Positions 43,221-51,740 of a stretch of 64,000 nt of DNA are shown in pieces. Every line of letters begins with the position of its first letter. The stretch's first letter is position 1. The stretch is from positions 1 to 64,000 of the forward strand of contig CAKVAS010000010.1 in assembly GCA_934725015.1 (NCBI GenBank). The letters are read 5' to 3'. Position numbers and translations under genes: made by a program. The notes below the pieces were generated by a model that saw only the letters and a program-made list of their open reading frames with translations, did no database searches and was not told the DNA's origin. The stretch is from an uncultured Bacteroidales bacterium (GTDB taxonomy: Bacteria; Bacteroidota; Bacteroidia; Bacteroidales; UBA932).

Positions 43221-44463
43221 CGTTCGCATCAAGTCTAAATTCAACATTTTCTGACAGCAGTCGGTTCATCTCCACCTTGACGGAGTCGAACTGCGGGCGG
43301 AAGTCGGGGCGGAGGGGTTCGGCCGGAGGGGACTGCATCTTGAGCGGGTTGACGGGCGAGCCGTTCTTCCAGACGCGGAAGTCGAGGTGGGGACCGGTGG
43401 AGCGGCCGGTGGAGCCGACATAGCCGATGACCTGGCCCTGACGGACACGGGCGCCGGCGCGGATGCCCTTGCCGTAGCCGCTGAGGTGGAGATAGGCGGT
43501 GGTATAGACGCTGTTGTGGCGGATGCGGACGGTGTTGCCGCCTGCCCCTTCATACTTGACTGACAGCACGGTGCCGTCGCCGATTGACATCACGGGAGTC
43601 CCCTTCGGAGCGGCGTAATCGACCCCCGTGTGCGGCTGGACACGGCGCGTGACAGGATGCCTGCGGGCGTAGGAGAAGCCCGAGCTTACCCTCGTGAAAT
43701 GCAGCGGGGCCTTGAGAAAGGCCTTGCGCATGCTCTCACCCTTCTCGTTCCAGTAGATGTTGCCGCCGTCGCCCTGATTGAACATATAGCAGGCGAGGGT
43801 GTCGTTGTCGCGGATGAACTGGGCGACGCGGATGGTGTCGATGTCAAGCACCTCGTTTTCAACGGACTTCTCGTCATAGACGACCCTGAACCTGTCCCCT
43901 TTCTGAAGTCCGAAGAAGTCCACGGTCCACGCATACACGTCCGAAAGGGCGAGAATCAGCAGCGGCGACGCTCCGGCATTCTTCATATCAATCCAAAGGG
44001 ACGAATTGATCGTGACGTCGGCATATCTCCTCTCCCTCGTCACCTCCTTCTCCACGTTCCATGCCCCGTAAGGCGGGAAACACCTGAAAACCACGGAATT
44101 GACCCTGTCTTTCTCATATACGAGATAGCGAAGTCCGAGGGTGTCGGCTGTGTAGGCGAAGCAGTCGCGTCCGCTGCGCAGCGCCCGCGCGGGAAAGACC
44201 GAATCCGATGCCTGGACAAGCTCGTAGGCAGCGCGATCCGAAAGCCCGAGCCCGGTGAAGAGCTTCGAGAGGGTCTGTCCGTCATGGACCCTGAGCGTGT
44301 CGGCCTGCAGCGTGTCCGTCGCGAAGCCGAGAGGCCACACGATTTCGGGCTCCCCAGTCTCAGCCGAAGCCGGCGCGTTCTCCCCTCTCCGCTGCCCGCA
44401 GGACAGAATCATTGCCACGGCGACAACAGATGTCAATATATATCCTAATTTTCTCATATCCAT
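43210..44463 (-). CDS. M23-family (LytM-type) peptidoglycan peptidase lipoprotein
   Basis: The 417-residue lipoprotein (lipobox ILSC) has an N-terminal half resembling the OapA/LysM-like region that precedes M23 domains (VHDGQTLSKLFTGLGLSDRA). The C-terminal M23 domain reads HTGVDYAAPKGTPVMSIGDG, then AYLHLSGYGKGI, GQVIGYVGSTGRSTGPHLDF and RVWKNGSPVNPL. Zinc ligands are the His and Asp of HTGVD and the His of GPHLDF, with His of YLHL catalytic, so all key residues are kept. It cleaves peptide cross-links in peptidoglycan and lies next to the division cluster in the opposite direction. ATG 44457 is an alternative start. A family B repeat fills its leader. Confidence 0.92.
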   Translation of the reverse strand: MDMRKLGYILTSVVAVAMILSCGQRRGENAPASAETGEPEIVWPLGFATDTLQADTLRVHDGQTLSKLFTGLGLSDRAAYELVQASDSVFPARALRSGRDCFAYTADTLGLRYLVYEKDRVNSVVFRCFPPYGAWNVEKEVTRERRYADVTINSSLWIDMKNAGASPLLILALSDVYAWTVDFFGLQKGDRFRVVYDEKSVENEVLDIDTIRVAQFIRDNDTLACYMFNQGDGGNIYWNEKGESMRKAFLKAPLHFTRVSSGFSYARRHPVTRRVQPHTGVDYAAPKGTPVMSIGDGTVLSVKYEGAGGNTVRIRHNSVYTTAYLHLSGYGKGIRAGARVRQGQVIGYVGSTGRSTGPHLDFRVWKNGSPVNPLKMQSPPAEPLRPDFRPQFDSVKVEMNRLLSENVEFRLDANDGE

Positions 44464-44467
44464 GTTT

Positions 44468-44545
44468 TTTCATTCTTTTCGGTCTATATTCGATTCCATC
44501 TATCCTCGAAAATAAAAGAAAAATCTTAAACAGTTTATTTTTCCT
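44468..44545 (-). repeat. Family B dispersed repeat, shortened copy
   Basis: On the minus strand it reads AAGATTTTTC, then GAGGATAGATGGAATCGAAT and ATAGACCGAAAAGAATG. The two ends match the lpxC-leader copy, but the middle block (GAGGGAG...TACCGGG) is missing. It lies directly before the M23 peptidase start, as the lpxC copy lies directly before lpxC. Confidence 0.6.
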
Positions 44546-44609
44546 ATTTTCATAAACCCGCCTCAGAAAGACCCGTATGCATAGGAGTTCCAAATATAGA
44601 AAGTTTTTG

Positions 44610-44644
44610 TGGAATATTTTGGAAGAAAGTGGAAGAAAATGGAA
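44610..44644 (+). promoter_or_regulatory. Probable MraZ operator: four TGGAA boxes every 10 bp
   Basis: TGGAA occurs at 44610, 44620, 44630 and 44640, an exact 10-bp period on one face of the helix, immediately before the mraZ -7 box at 44654. MraZ of E. coli binds TGGGN repeats with 5-nt spacers in its own promoter, and mycoplasma MraZ binds AAAGTGKNNN repeats. The layout here (5-nt box plus 5-nt spacer) is the same. Autoregulation of the division cluster is inferred. Confidence 0.8.
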
Positions 44645-44653
44645 AACATTTCA

Positions 44654-44661
44654 TATCTTTG
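44654..44661 (+). promoter_or_regulatory. -7 box (TATCTTTG) of the mraZ promoter
   Basis: This is an exact TAnnTTTG match 33 nt before the mraZ ATG. No TTTG is found at the proper upstream distance; the -33 region is occupied by the TGGAA boxes, so MraZ binding would block polymerase. Confidence 0.72.
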
Positions 44662-44694
44662 CGGAACGTAGCGTAAAATTTAGGAAAAAACAAT

Positions 44695-45147
44695 ATGGTA
44701 TCTTTCATCGGACAATATGAAGCCAAGGTTGACGACAAGGGACGTCTCGTGTTCCCTGCCGGCTTCAAGGCACTTCTGCCGTCCGACGAGAGCCAGAGGT
44801 TCGTCATCAAAAAGAACATCTTTGAGGATTGTCTTGAGATGTACACCAGTCAGGAATGGGGGCGTCAGTCCGAGGAATTGAAGGGAAAGGTCAATTTCCT
44901 CAAGAAGGAGCACGCTGCGTTCTGGAGAAAGTATATGCGCGACTGCGCCCAGGTGGAACTGGACGGCAAGGTCGGGCGCTTTACTGTTCCCAAGAGCCTT
45001 CTTGAAAGAATAGGTGTCACAAAGGAAGTTGTGTTCTCAGGCAACGACTACAAGATTGAAATCTGGGCCAAGGAGAAGTTCGCCGGCTCGGAGATTTCGG
45101 ACGAGGAGTATCTTTCTATAGCCGAGGCACTGTCCGACTTAGGATAG
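44695..45147 (+). CDS. mraZ: Transcriptional regulator MraZ
   Basis: The 150-residue protein has two SpoVT/AbrB-like swapped-hairpin halves: FIGQYEAKVDDKGRLVFPAG (4-23) and AQVELDGKVGRFTVPKSLLE (about 84-103). Each carries the conserved D-x-K-G-R/G-R-x-x-(I/V)P core. MraZ forms a ring that binds direct repeats in its own promoter and controls the division and cell-wall cluster. It is the first gene of the dcw cluster; AGGAAAA precedes the ATG. rsmH starts 13 nt after the stop. Confidence 0.97.
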   Translation: MVSFIGQYEAKVDDKGRLVFPAGFKALLPSDESQRFVIKKNIFEDCLEMYTSQEWGRQSEELKGKVNFLKKEHAAFWRKYMRDCAQVELDGKVGRFTVPKSLLERIGVTKEVVFSGNDYKIEIWAKEKFAGSEISDEEYLSIAEALSDLG

Positions 45148-45160
45148 GAGGCCGAGGGAA

Positions 45161-46066
45161 ATGTCCGAATATCATAACCCTGTGATGCTCAGGGAATGCA
45201 TCGAAGCATTGGTTACCGACAAGTCCGGAGTTTATGCCGACGCCACGTTCGGAGGCGGCGGGCACTCCCGAGGCATCCTGTCCGCGCTCGGCCCCGAGGG
45301 GAGGCTCATAGCCTTCGACCGCGACGCCGACGCCCTGGCCAACGCGCCTGATGACAGCAGGTTCACGCTCATCAGAAACAATTTCAGATTCATCCGCAAT
45401 TTTGTCCTCTTCGAGGGCTACAGGGATGGAATCGACGGCATAATGGCAGACCTCGGGGTCTCCTCACATCAGTTTGACACAGCGGAGCGCGGTTTTTCCT
45501 TTCGCTACGACGCGCCCCTGGACATGAGGATGAACACCGAGGCTGCCGTGACCGCCGCCGACCTCCTGAACTCACGCGATGAGGGGGAGATTGAAAGGAT
45601 TCTGCGGGTCTATGGGGAAGTCGGCCAGAGCAGGAAGATGGCCTCCCTGATTGTCCGCGCAAGGAAGGCGGCGGCGATAGAGACCACGGTGCAGCTGAAC
45701 GAGGCAATCGCCCCGTGCCTGCCCAAGTTCGCGGAGCACAAGGAGCTCGCGAGGGTCTATCAGGCCCTGCGCATCGAGGTGAACCAGGAGATGAAGTCGC
45801 TGGAGAAGTTCCTCTCGGGGGCTGCAGGGTCGCTCAGAAAGGGAGGACGGCTGGTCGTGATTACCTACCACTCGCTTGAGGACCGCATGGTGAAGAACTT
45901 CATCAAGGCCGGGAACATAGACGGGGAGCTGCACCGTGACGTCTATGGGCGCACGGAGGTTCCGCTCGCGGCGGTGAACAGGAAGCCGACGCTTCCGCAG
46001 GAGGAAGAGATTGCGGGGAACACGCGCGCCCGCAGCGCGAAGCTGCGCGTGGCTGAGAAAATCTGA
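45161..46066 (+). CDS. rsmH: 16S rRNA (cytosine1402-N4)-methyltransferase RsmH
   Basis: The 301-residue AdoMet enzyme methylates C1402 of 16S rRNA. YHNPVMLRECIEAL opens the family, DATFGGGGHSRGIL is the AdoMet-binding loop, and GIMADLGVSSHQFD, RGFSFRYDAPLDMRM and VITYHSLEDRMVKNF are further signatures. The C-terminal NTRARSAKLRVAEK is the conserved end. A ribosome-binding GAGGG precedes the ATG. It is the second gene of the dcw cluster. Confidence 0.97.
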   Translation: MSEYHNPVMLRECIEALVTDKSGVYADATFGGGGHSRGILSALGPEGRLIAFDRDADALANAPDDSRFTLIRNNFRFIRNFVLFEGYRDGIDGIMADLGVSSHQFDTAERGFSFRYDAPLDMRMNTEAAVTAADLLNSRDEGEIERILRVYGEVGQSRKMASLIVRARKAAAIETTVQLNEAIAPCLPKFAEHKELARVYQALRIEVNQEMKSLEKFLSGAAGSLRKGGRLVVITYHSLEDRMVKNFIKAGNIDGELHRDVYGRTEVPLAAVNRKPTLPQEEEIAGNTRARSAKLRVAEKI

Positions 46067-46085
46067 ACGAAGGGAGGATGAAGTG

Positions 46086-46415
46086 ATGAAGAAGATTTTC
46101 GGGTGGATAATGGGCGTGTTCTTCACGATTACCAAGGGGAACATACTGACCAAGATTGGTGTGCACAAGTGCATTCCTCACATCGTGTTCGCCTTCGGGG
46201 TCTGCCTGCTCAGCATCATACTCAGCTACTATGCCGACAGGACGGCAAGGACCAGGGAGACGACGAGGCGCAGGCTCGAGGACGCGAGAATAATGTACTC
46301 TTCGAAATATATGGAAATGGTGTCGCTACACCGCTACACGACGGTGGAGGACATGCTCGAAGAAAAGGGCTCGGAACTCAAGCCGCTCCGCAGTCCGGTG
46401 ACAGAACTCAAATAG
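46086..46415 (+). CDS. ftsL: FtsL-like division protein
   Basis: The 109-residue single-pass membrane protein starts MKKIFGWIMGVFFTITKGNI (ATG 46086; upstream in-frame codons overlap rsmH). It has one membrane helix (CIPHIVFAFGVCLLSIILSY), then a charged coiled-coil-like stretch (ADRTARTRETTRRRLEDARI) outside the membrane. Position between rsmH and ftsI and this topology match Bacteroidota FtsL-like proteins, which link the FtsQ and FtsW-FtsI assemblies. Sequence similarity in this family is weak, so the call rests on topology and location. Confidence 0.85.
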   Translation: MKKIFGWIMGVFFTITKGNILTKIGVHKCIPHIVFAFGVCLLSIILSYYADRTARTRETTRRRLEDARIMYSSKYMEMVSLHRYTTVEDMLEEKGSELKPLRSPVTELK

Positions 46416-46428
46416 CATCCGGACGGAC

Positions 46429-48573
46429 ATGGAAAAGGAGACGAAACATAACAGATACACATCGACGGACATACTCATGCTCCTCGTCACGGTCATCTTT
46501 GTCGGGGTGGCCTTCTATGCCGTAGGGCGCATAGTCTGGTTCGAGACGGTATGGCAGCCGGACGCGAGGTGTCTGAAGATGAAGGATTTCAAGACCCAGT
46601 CCAAGGAAAGAATCATCCAGCAGCAGCGCGGGAACATACTCGACTGCGACGGCAGGCTGCTTGCGATTACCATTCCGACCTATATGGTGGAACTCGACTG
46701 CGCGGTGCACAAGGAATACTACAAGACGCTCACCGGAAAGTCAAAGGAGCACAAGGGGATGACAAATGGAGAGGTCGCGGAACGTGAATGGCGGGAGAAA
46801 GCCCGGGGGTTTGCCAAGGGGCTGCCGGAGGTGCTCGGAAACGGCAGGAGCGCGGAATGGTATGAGAGGGAGATTTTCAGCCGCCGCGACGGTTCCGGCG
46901 GCAACAAGAACCTCAGGATTGCGGACGACGTCGACTTTGCCACGCTGAAGGAGCTTCAGAAACTGCCGCTTGCCGACATGGGGCAGAATGCCGGAGGCGT
47001 GATTGTCAAGACTAAGTACGGACGCGAATATCCTTACGGGAAACTGGCCCGCAGGGTCATCGGCTATGTGCGGAATAACGACGAGGGCAGCAGGGCCAAG
47101 GGCATCGAGGGCAGTCTGAACTATGTGCTGCACGGGGAGCCGGGAGTAGAGTGGACGAAAGTGATTGACGGGAGGGCACGCGTGATGGCGACGGACAGCG
47201 TCGCGGTGCCGGTGAAGGACGGAGACGATGTGAGGCTGACGCTTGACATTGACATTCAGGACATTGCGGACAGGGCGGTCAGAAAGCACATCGAGGACGA
47301 CGACAACATCACGGATGCCTGCATGATCATCATGGATGTCAGGAGCGGTGCAATCAAGGCGATGGTCAATCTTCACAAGGGCAGGAACGGCAAGTTCGAC
47401 GAGACGCTGAACATCGCGCTGACCCAGGCCACTTTCCCGGGTTCGGTGTTCAAGACGGTCGGGCTCATGACCGAACTTGAGGACAAGAAGGTGACGCTCG
47501 GAACGAGGCTCAGCATCAATAAGCTCCAGAGTCTGCCCGAACCGTTCGACAAGACCGACCCATATCTCGTGAAATATAAGAAAGAAACGGGCAACAGCAC
47601 TATCTCGGTTCTGGAGGGACTTGAGATTTCATCCAACAACGTCTTCATATCCCTCGCCCTCGACAACTACAAGTCCTGCCCGAGGGAATTCATCACCCGC
47701 TACTACAACTACGGATTCGGCACCGACTGGAAGTTTGACATAACGGGAATGGCGCGGACGGTGCTTCCCGACCCTGACAGCAAGAGCTGGACATACTCCG
47801 ACCTCGGGGCGCTCGCCTACGGCTATTCAGTGCAGGTCACGCCGCTGCACACGCTGGCGTTCTACAACGCGATTGCGAACGGCGGCAAGCTCATGAAGCC
47901 GTACATCGTGGATGCGGTGCTCGACTGCGACGGGAAGGTTGTGAGCAAGGCGAAGCCGGTGGCGATGCACGAGACAATCTGCAGCAAAGCGACGGCGGAC
48001 ACGCTGAAGCGGGCGCTCAGGAGCGTTGTCACAAACGGAACGGGGTCGGCGCTGAAGAGGGCCAGATGCAGCGTGGCCGGCAAGACAGGAACGGCATGGA
48101 TGATTCTTCCCAAGGAAATCTGCCAGCCGGGGAAGCAGTTTGTCACCAAGGACGGCTACAGGCGCTACCAGGGCTCGTTCGCCGGTTTCTTCCCGGCCGA
48201 GGATCCGGTCTATTCGGCGATTGTTGTCGTGTATTCCGGAATGACAAAGACTCCGTACTACGGAGGCTCCAGACCGGCCAAGGCGCTGAACGAGGTGATA
48301 AACGAGCTTTATGCGATGGATCCGAGATGGCGGCGGACCGTGAGCGCGAGCGAACCCATGCCGGAGGCTCCGAAAAAGGTGCTCGTGGCAGAGAGGCAGG
48401 CTCCGGAAATCGCGCCGAACGTCGTCGGGATGGGGCTGAACGAGGCTCTTTACATGATTGAGAACAGCGGTTTCCGCTGCAAGTTCAGCGGGACGGGTCA
48501 TGTCGTCGGCCAGACTCCGGCTGCGGGGAAGGCGCTGAAGAAGGGCGAGACTATCACGATTGTGCTGAAATGA
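46429..48573 (+). CDS. ftsI: Penicillin-binding protein FtsI (PBP3-like) with PASTA domain
   Basis: The 714-residue septal transpeptidase has a membrane helix near residues 16-40 and a dimerisation domain opening with RGNILDCDGRLLAITIPTYM. The transpeptidase motifs are SVFK (about 338), SSN (about 400) and KTG (about 551, in AGKTGTAW). A single PASTA domain covers about residues 650-714 (NVVGMGLNEALYMIENSGFR to TITIVLK). It cross-links septal peptidoglycan as the partner of FtsW. It is spaced 13 nt from ftsL. Confidence 0.96.
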   Translation: MEKETKHNRYTSTDILMLLVTVIFVGVAFYAVGRIVWFETVWQPDARCLKMKDFKTQSKERIIQQQRGNILDCDGRLLAITIPTYMVELDCAVHKEYYKTLTGKSKEHKGMTNGEVAEREWREKARGFAKGLPEVLGNGRSAEWYEREIFSRRDGSGGNKNLRIADDVDFATLKELQKLPLADMGQNAGGVIVKTKYGREYPYGKLARRVIGYVRNNDEGSRAKGIEGSLNYVLHGEPGVEWTKVIDGRARVMATDSVAVPVKDGDDVRLTLDIDIQDIADRAVRKHIEDDDNITDACMIIMDVRSGAIKAMVNLHKGRNGKFDETLNIALTQATFPGSVFKTVGLMTELEDKKVTLGTRLSINKLQSLPEPFDKTDPYLVKYKKETGNSTISVLEGLEISSNNVFISLALDNYKSCPREFITRYYNYGFGTDWKFDITGMARTVLPDPDSKSWTYSDLGALAYGYSVQVTPLHTLAFYNAIANGGKLMKPYIVDAVLDCDGKVVSKAKPVAMHETICSKATADTLKRALRSVVTNGTGSALKRARCSVAGKTGTAWMILPKEICQPGKQFVTKDGYRRYQGSFAGFFPAEDPVYSAIVVVYSGMTKTPYYGGSRPAKALNEVINELYAMDPRWRRTVSASEPMPEAPKKVLVAERQAPEIAPNVVGMGLNEALYMIENSGFRCKFSGTGHVVGQTPAAGKALKKGETITIVLK

Positions 48574-48633
48574 CGGAAATTGAAAAAGCCTTGCAGGAAA
48601 AAAGCTTTGCAGAGAGGTGAAAAAGTTAGAAAG

Positions 48634-50301
48634 ATGAAAAAGTTAAGGGATATATTGACGGACGAATGCGGGGTCACGGCCATCGGCTTCGCGGGGGCCG
48701 GCTTCGGTACCGGAAGCGGCGAGGGCGCACCGTCGAATCTGGCCGGAAGCCGGGAAAAGGCGCTTGACGCGGAGGTGACCGGAATCTGCAGCGACTCTCG
48801 CAGGGTCACTCCGGGATGCGTGTTCATAGCTGTCCGTGGGGCAGCCTGTGACGGGCACGGCTTTATAGGGAAGGCGGCCGCCTCCGGCGCGAGGGTCATC
48901 GTGTTCGACGACAGGGCGGCGGCGGAAAGGTCGCTTGAGGAGGCCGGATTCGGCTGCGGAACCGCCTTTCAGGTACGGGAAAACGCCGCCGTACAGCCCT
49001 CAGGAAACGACACGGGAAACGACACGGGAAACGACACGGGGAACAACGCCCGGAACAGCACGGGAAGCGGCATCGTCCTCGTGCAGGTCAGGTCCGCAAG
49101 GCACGCCCTCGGGTTCATCGCCTCGTCGTGGTTCGACAACCCGTCGCGCCGCCTCAGGCTCGTGGGAATCACCGGAACCAACGGCAAGACCACGACAGTG
49201 ACTCTGCTCTACCGTATGTTCACCGCCATCGGCTACAGCTGCGGACTGCTCTCGACCATAGCCAACTATGTCGCCGGGAAGCGCAGCGAGACAGCCAACA
49301 CGACCTCCGACCCGATCACCATCAACTCCCTTCTGAGCGAGATGTGCGAATGCGGATGCGAGTTCTGCTTCATGGAGGTCAGCTCCATAGGACTTGAGCA
49401 GGAGAGGGTCGCCGGACTGAACTTCCGCGTCGGAATCTTCTCCAACCTCACCCACGACCACCTCGACTACCACAAGACCTTCGCCGAGTATCTCCGCTGC
49501 AAGAAGCTCTTCTTCGACGGACTGCCGAAGGACGCATACGCAGTCATAAACATCGACGACAGGAACGCCGAGGTGATGGTGCAGAACTGCAGGGCTCAGA
49601 TTGTACGCTACTCCTGCCGCTCCCTCGCCGACCACAGCTGCCGGATTCTCGAGGAGAGCTTCGACGGGATGCTGCTCAAGATTGACGGGGCCGAATGCTG
49701 GACTCCTCTCATCGGACAGCACAACGCCTACAACCTTCTCGCGATTTACACCACCGCCGTCGTTCTCGGGACAAGACCCGAGGAGGCTCTCGTGGCGCTC
49801 AGCACTCTGGAATCGGCTCCGGGAAGGCTCGAAACCCTGCACGGTCCGAAGGACATCACCGTCATAATCGACTATGCGCACACTCCGGACGCGCTGGAGA
49901 ACGTGCTCAAGACACTCAGGGACATCAGCTGCGGAGGCAGGCTCGTATGCCTTTTCGGATGCGGCGGGGACAGGGACAGGACCAAGCGTCCGGAGATGGC
50001 GGCTGTGGCGCAGAAATACGCCGACAGGATTTACGTCACCTCAGACAACAGCCGCACGGAACGGACCGCAGACATCATCGCTGAAATCAAGGCCGGGTTC
50101 GACCTCGCGGGACGCGCCAAGTCCATTTTCATCGAGAACCGCGAGCAGGCGATACGCACGGCCGTCATGACAGCAGAGCCGGGAGACGTCATTCTCCTCG
50201 CCGGCAAGGGCCACGAGACCTGCCAGATTATAGGGACGGAGAAGCGGCATTTCGACGAGAAGGAGATAGTGAACGGGATTTTCAGAGAAATGACGGCATA
50301 G
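48634..50301 (+). CDS. murE: UDP-MurNAc-tripeptide synthetase MurE
   Basis: The 555-residue ligase adds the third stem-peptide residue to UDP-MurNAc-L-Ala-D-Glu. Start MKKLRDILTDECG (ATG 48634) is preferred over in-frame codons from 48580. Motifs: DSRRVTPGCVFIAVRG, ATP loop GITGTNGKTTTVTL (about 178), HTPDALENVL and GKGHETCQI near the end. The substrate-selecting motif reads DNSR (about 470) where meso-DAP enzymes have DNPR; the Arg that contacts DAP is kept, so DAP specificity is likely. The protein is longer than usual because of Gly-rich insertions in the N-terminal domain, one (about 123-140) encoded by 12-bp tandem repeats. Confidence 0.94.
   Translation: MKKLRDILTDECGVTAIGFAGAGFGTGSGEGAPSNLAGSREKALDAEVTGICSDSRRVTPGCVFIAVRGAACDGHGFIGKAAASGARVIVFDDRAAAERSLEEAGFGCGTAFQVRENAAVQPSGNDTGNDTGNDTGNNARNSTGSGIVLVQVRSARHALGFIASSWFDNPSRRLRLVGITGTNGKTTTVTLLYRMFTAIGYSCGLLSTIANYVAGKRSETANTTSDPITINSLLSEMCECGCEFCFMEVSSIGLEQERVAGLNFRVGIFSNLTHDHLDYHKTFAEYLRCKKLFFDGLPKDAYAVINIDDRNAEVMVQNCRAQIVRYSCRSLADHSCRILEESFDGMLLKIDGAECWTPLIGQHNAYNLLAIYTTAVVLGTRPEEALVALSTLESAPGRLETLHGPKDITVIIDYAHTPDALENVLKTLRDISCGGRLVCLFGCGGDRDRTKRPEMAAVAQKYADRIYVTSDNSRTERTADIIAEIKAGFDLAGRAKSIFIENREQAIRTAVMTAEPGDVILLAGKGHETCQIIGTEKRHFDEKEIVNGIFREMTA
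49003..49050 (+). repeat. 12-bp tandem repeat inside murE
   Basis: There are three identical GGAAACGACACG units at 49003, 49015 and 49027, then a degenerate fourth. They encode GNDT repeats in an insertion of the MurE N-terminal domain. Copy-number changes would stay in frame. Confidence 0.9.
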
Positions 50302-50364
50302 CGGGCACGGAGTCTCCAAAGACAGTTTATTGAAGAAAGCGACATTACACAAGAGGACAAGATT

Positions 50365-51543
50365 ATGATTTACCATATTTTTGAAGCGCTCAAGGACATC
50401 AACATACCGGGTCAGGGACTGATGAACTACATCTCGTTCCGTGCCCTCATGGCCTGCTTCACTTCCCTGCTCGTGGGAATCATCGCCGGCAGGCACATCA
50501 TAGGCTGGCTTCAGAAGAAACAGATCGGCGAGACCATCCGCGACCTCGGGCTTGAGGGTCAGATGGCGAAGAAGGGGACCCCGACGATGGGAGGAATCAT
50601 AATTCTCCTCGCTCTGTTCTCCGGAGTCCTGCTCTGGTGCAACCTCACCAACACCTTCATCCTGATTCTCGGCGCGAGCGCCATCTGGTGTGCCGGAATC
50701 GGGTTCTGCGACGACTATCTCAAGATTCACAAGCACAACAAGGAGGGTCTGAGCGAGAAGAAGAAGCTGATTTTCCAGACGATTCTCGGACTTGGAGTCG
50801 CGCTTGCGGTGTGGATGACCGGGAGCGAGCTCGGAACGACCACGACGATTCCGTTCGTCAAGGACAACGAGTTCGACTATGCGTGGCTCACCCCATTCAC
50901 CGGGGAGTGGGAGTGGTATTCAAAGTGGGGAATATATGTGGTCATGATTACCCTCGTGGTCGTCGCCTGCTCCAACGGGACCAACCTCTCCGACGGGATT
51001 GACGGTCTCGCGGGAGGCTCGTCGGCCATCGTGGGCGTGGTGCTCGGACTCATGGCATATCTCGGCGGAAACATCAACAACGCCTCCTACCTCAACATCA
51101 TGTATATCCCTGAAAGCGGGGAGATTGCTGTGTTCATGTCGGCGTTTGTCGGTGCGCTCATAGCGTTCCTCTGGTACAATTCCTACCCGGCGCAGGTGTT
51201 CATGGGCGACACGGGCAGCCTGATGCTGGGCGGCGTCATCGGAGTCTGCGCGGTGCTCATCCGAAAGGAACTGCTGCTCCCGGTGCTCTGCGGAATCTTC
51301 TTCGTCGAGAGCCTTTCGGTGCTGATGCAGAGGGGTTATTTCAAATACACCAAGAAACGCTACGGCGAGGGGCGGCGAATCTTCAAGATGACCCCGCTCC
51401 ACCACCACTTTCAGAAGGAGGGCATCCCGGCGCTGATTCAGTCGCCGAAGAAGTCCCTGCCGGAGGCGAAGATTACGATGCGGTTCTGGATTGTGGGGAT
51501 TATGCTGGCGGTCATCACAATAGCGATATTGAAAGTCAGATGA
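50365..51543 (+). CDS. mraY: Phospho-MurNAc-pentapeptide transferase MraY
   Basis: The 392-residue integral membrane enzyme makes lipid I from UDP-MurNAc-pentapeptide and undecaprenyl phosphate. Key motifs: KKGTPTMGGIIIL, FCDDYLKIHKHNKEGLS with the catalytic Asp pair, SNGTNLSDGIDGLAGG, FMGDTGSLMLGG and the basic loop MTPLHHHFQKEG. About ten hydrophobic segments alternate with these cytosolic loops. GAGGAC precedes the ATG. A family A hairpin begins shortly after the stop, so transcripts may partly end or be processed before murD. Confidence 0.97.
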   Translation: MIYHIFEALKDINIPGQGLMNYISFRALMACFTSLLVGIIAGRHIIGWLQKKQIGETIRDLGLEGQMAKKGTPTMGGIIILLALFSGVLLWCNLTNTFILILGASAIWCAGIGFCDDYLKIHKHNKEGLSEKKKLIFQTILGLGVALAVWMTGSELGTTTTIPFVKDNEFDYAWLTPFTGEWEWYSKWGIYVVMITLVVVACSNGTNLSDGIDGLAGGSSAIVGVVLGLMAYLGGNINNASYLNIMYIPESGEIAVFMSAFVGALIAFLWYNSYPAQVFMGDTGSLMLGGVIGVCAVLIRKELLLPVLCGIFFVESLSVLMQRGYFKYTKKRYGEGRRIFKMTPLHHHFQKEGIPALIQSPKKSLPEAKITMRFWIVGIMLAVITIAILKVR

Positions 51544-51549
51544 TGCACG

Positions 51550-51655
51550 CTAAAGGGCGAATTGCTGCGTTACGCGTCTCGTCAAAATCCTCACAGCCAC
51601 AAGGCTGCTCCGGGTTGGACTTCGCCGCAAGCCTTGCACTTCATCCCTTTATCGC
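51550..51655 (+). repeat. Family A 3'-hairpin repeat after mraY
   Basis: It starts 7 nt after the mraY stop. The outer arms TAAAGGG (51551-51557) and CCCTTTA (51645-51651) and the inner arms CAGCC (51594-51598) and GGCTG (51603-51607) differ from the lpxA copy (AAAAGG/CCTTTT and CAACC/GGTTG) by paired changes that keep the stems intact. AAAATCCTCAC and GCCTTGCA are shared with other copies. Confidence 0.88.
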
Positions 51656-51681
51656 ACATCATCGCCGAGCGGTTATATAAG

Positions 51682-51720
51682 AAAAAACTGAAGTAAAAAA
51701 ACTGAGGTAGAAAAAACTGA
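51682..51720 (+). repeat. Short A-rich direct repeats before murD
   Basis: AAAAAACTGA occurs at 51682, 51696 and 51711 (14-15 nt apart), just before the murD start at 51741. A related GAAAATTTTGA follows. It may act as an A-rich translation enhancer in place of a Shine-Dalgarno site; that is inference. Confidence 0.6.
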
Positions 51721-51740
51721 TAATAGAAAATTTTGATAAT

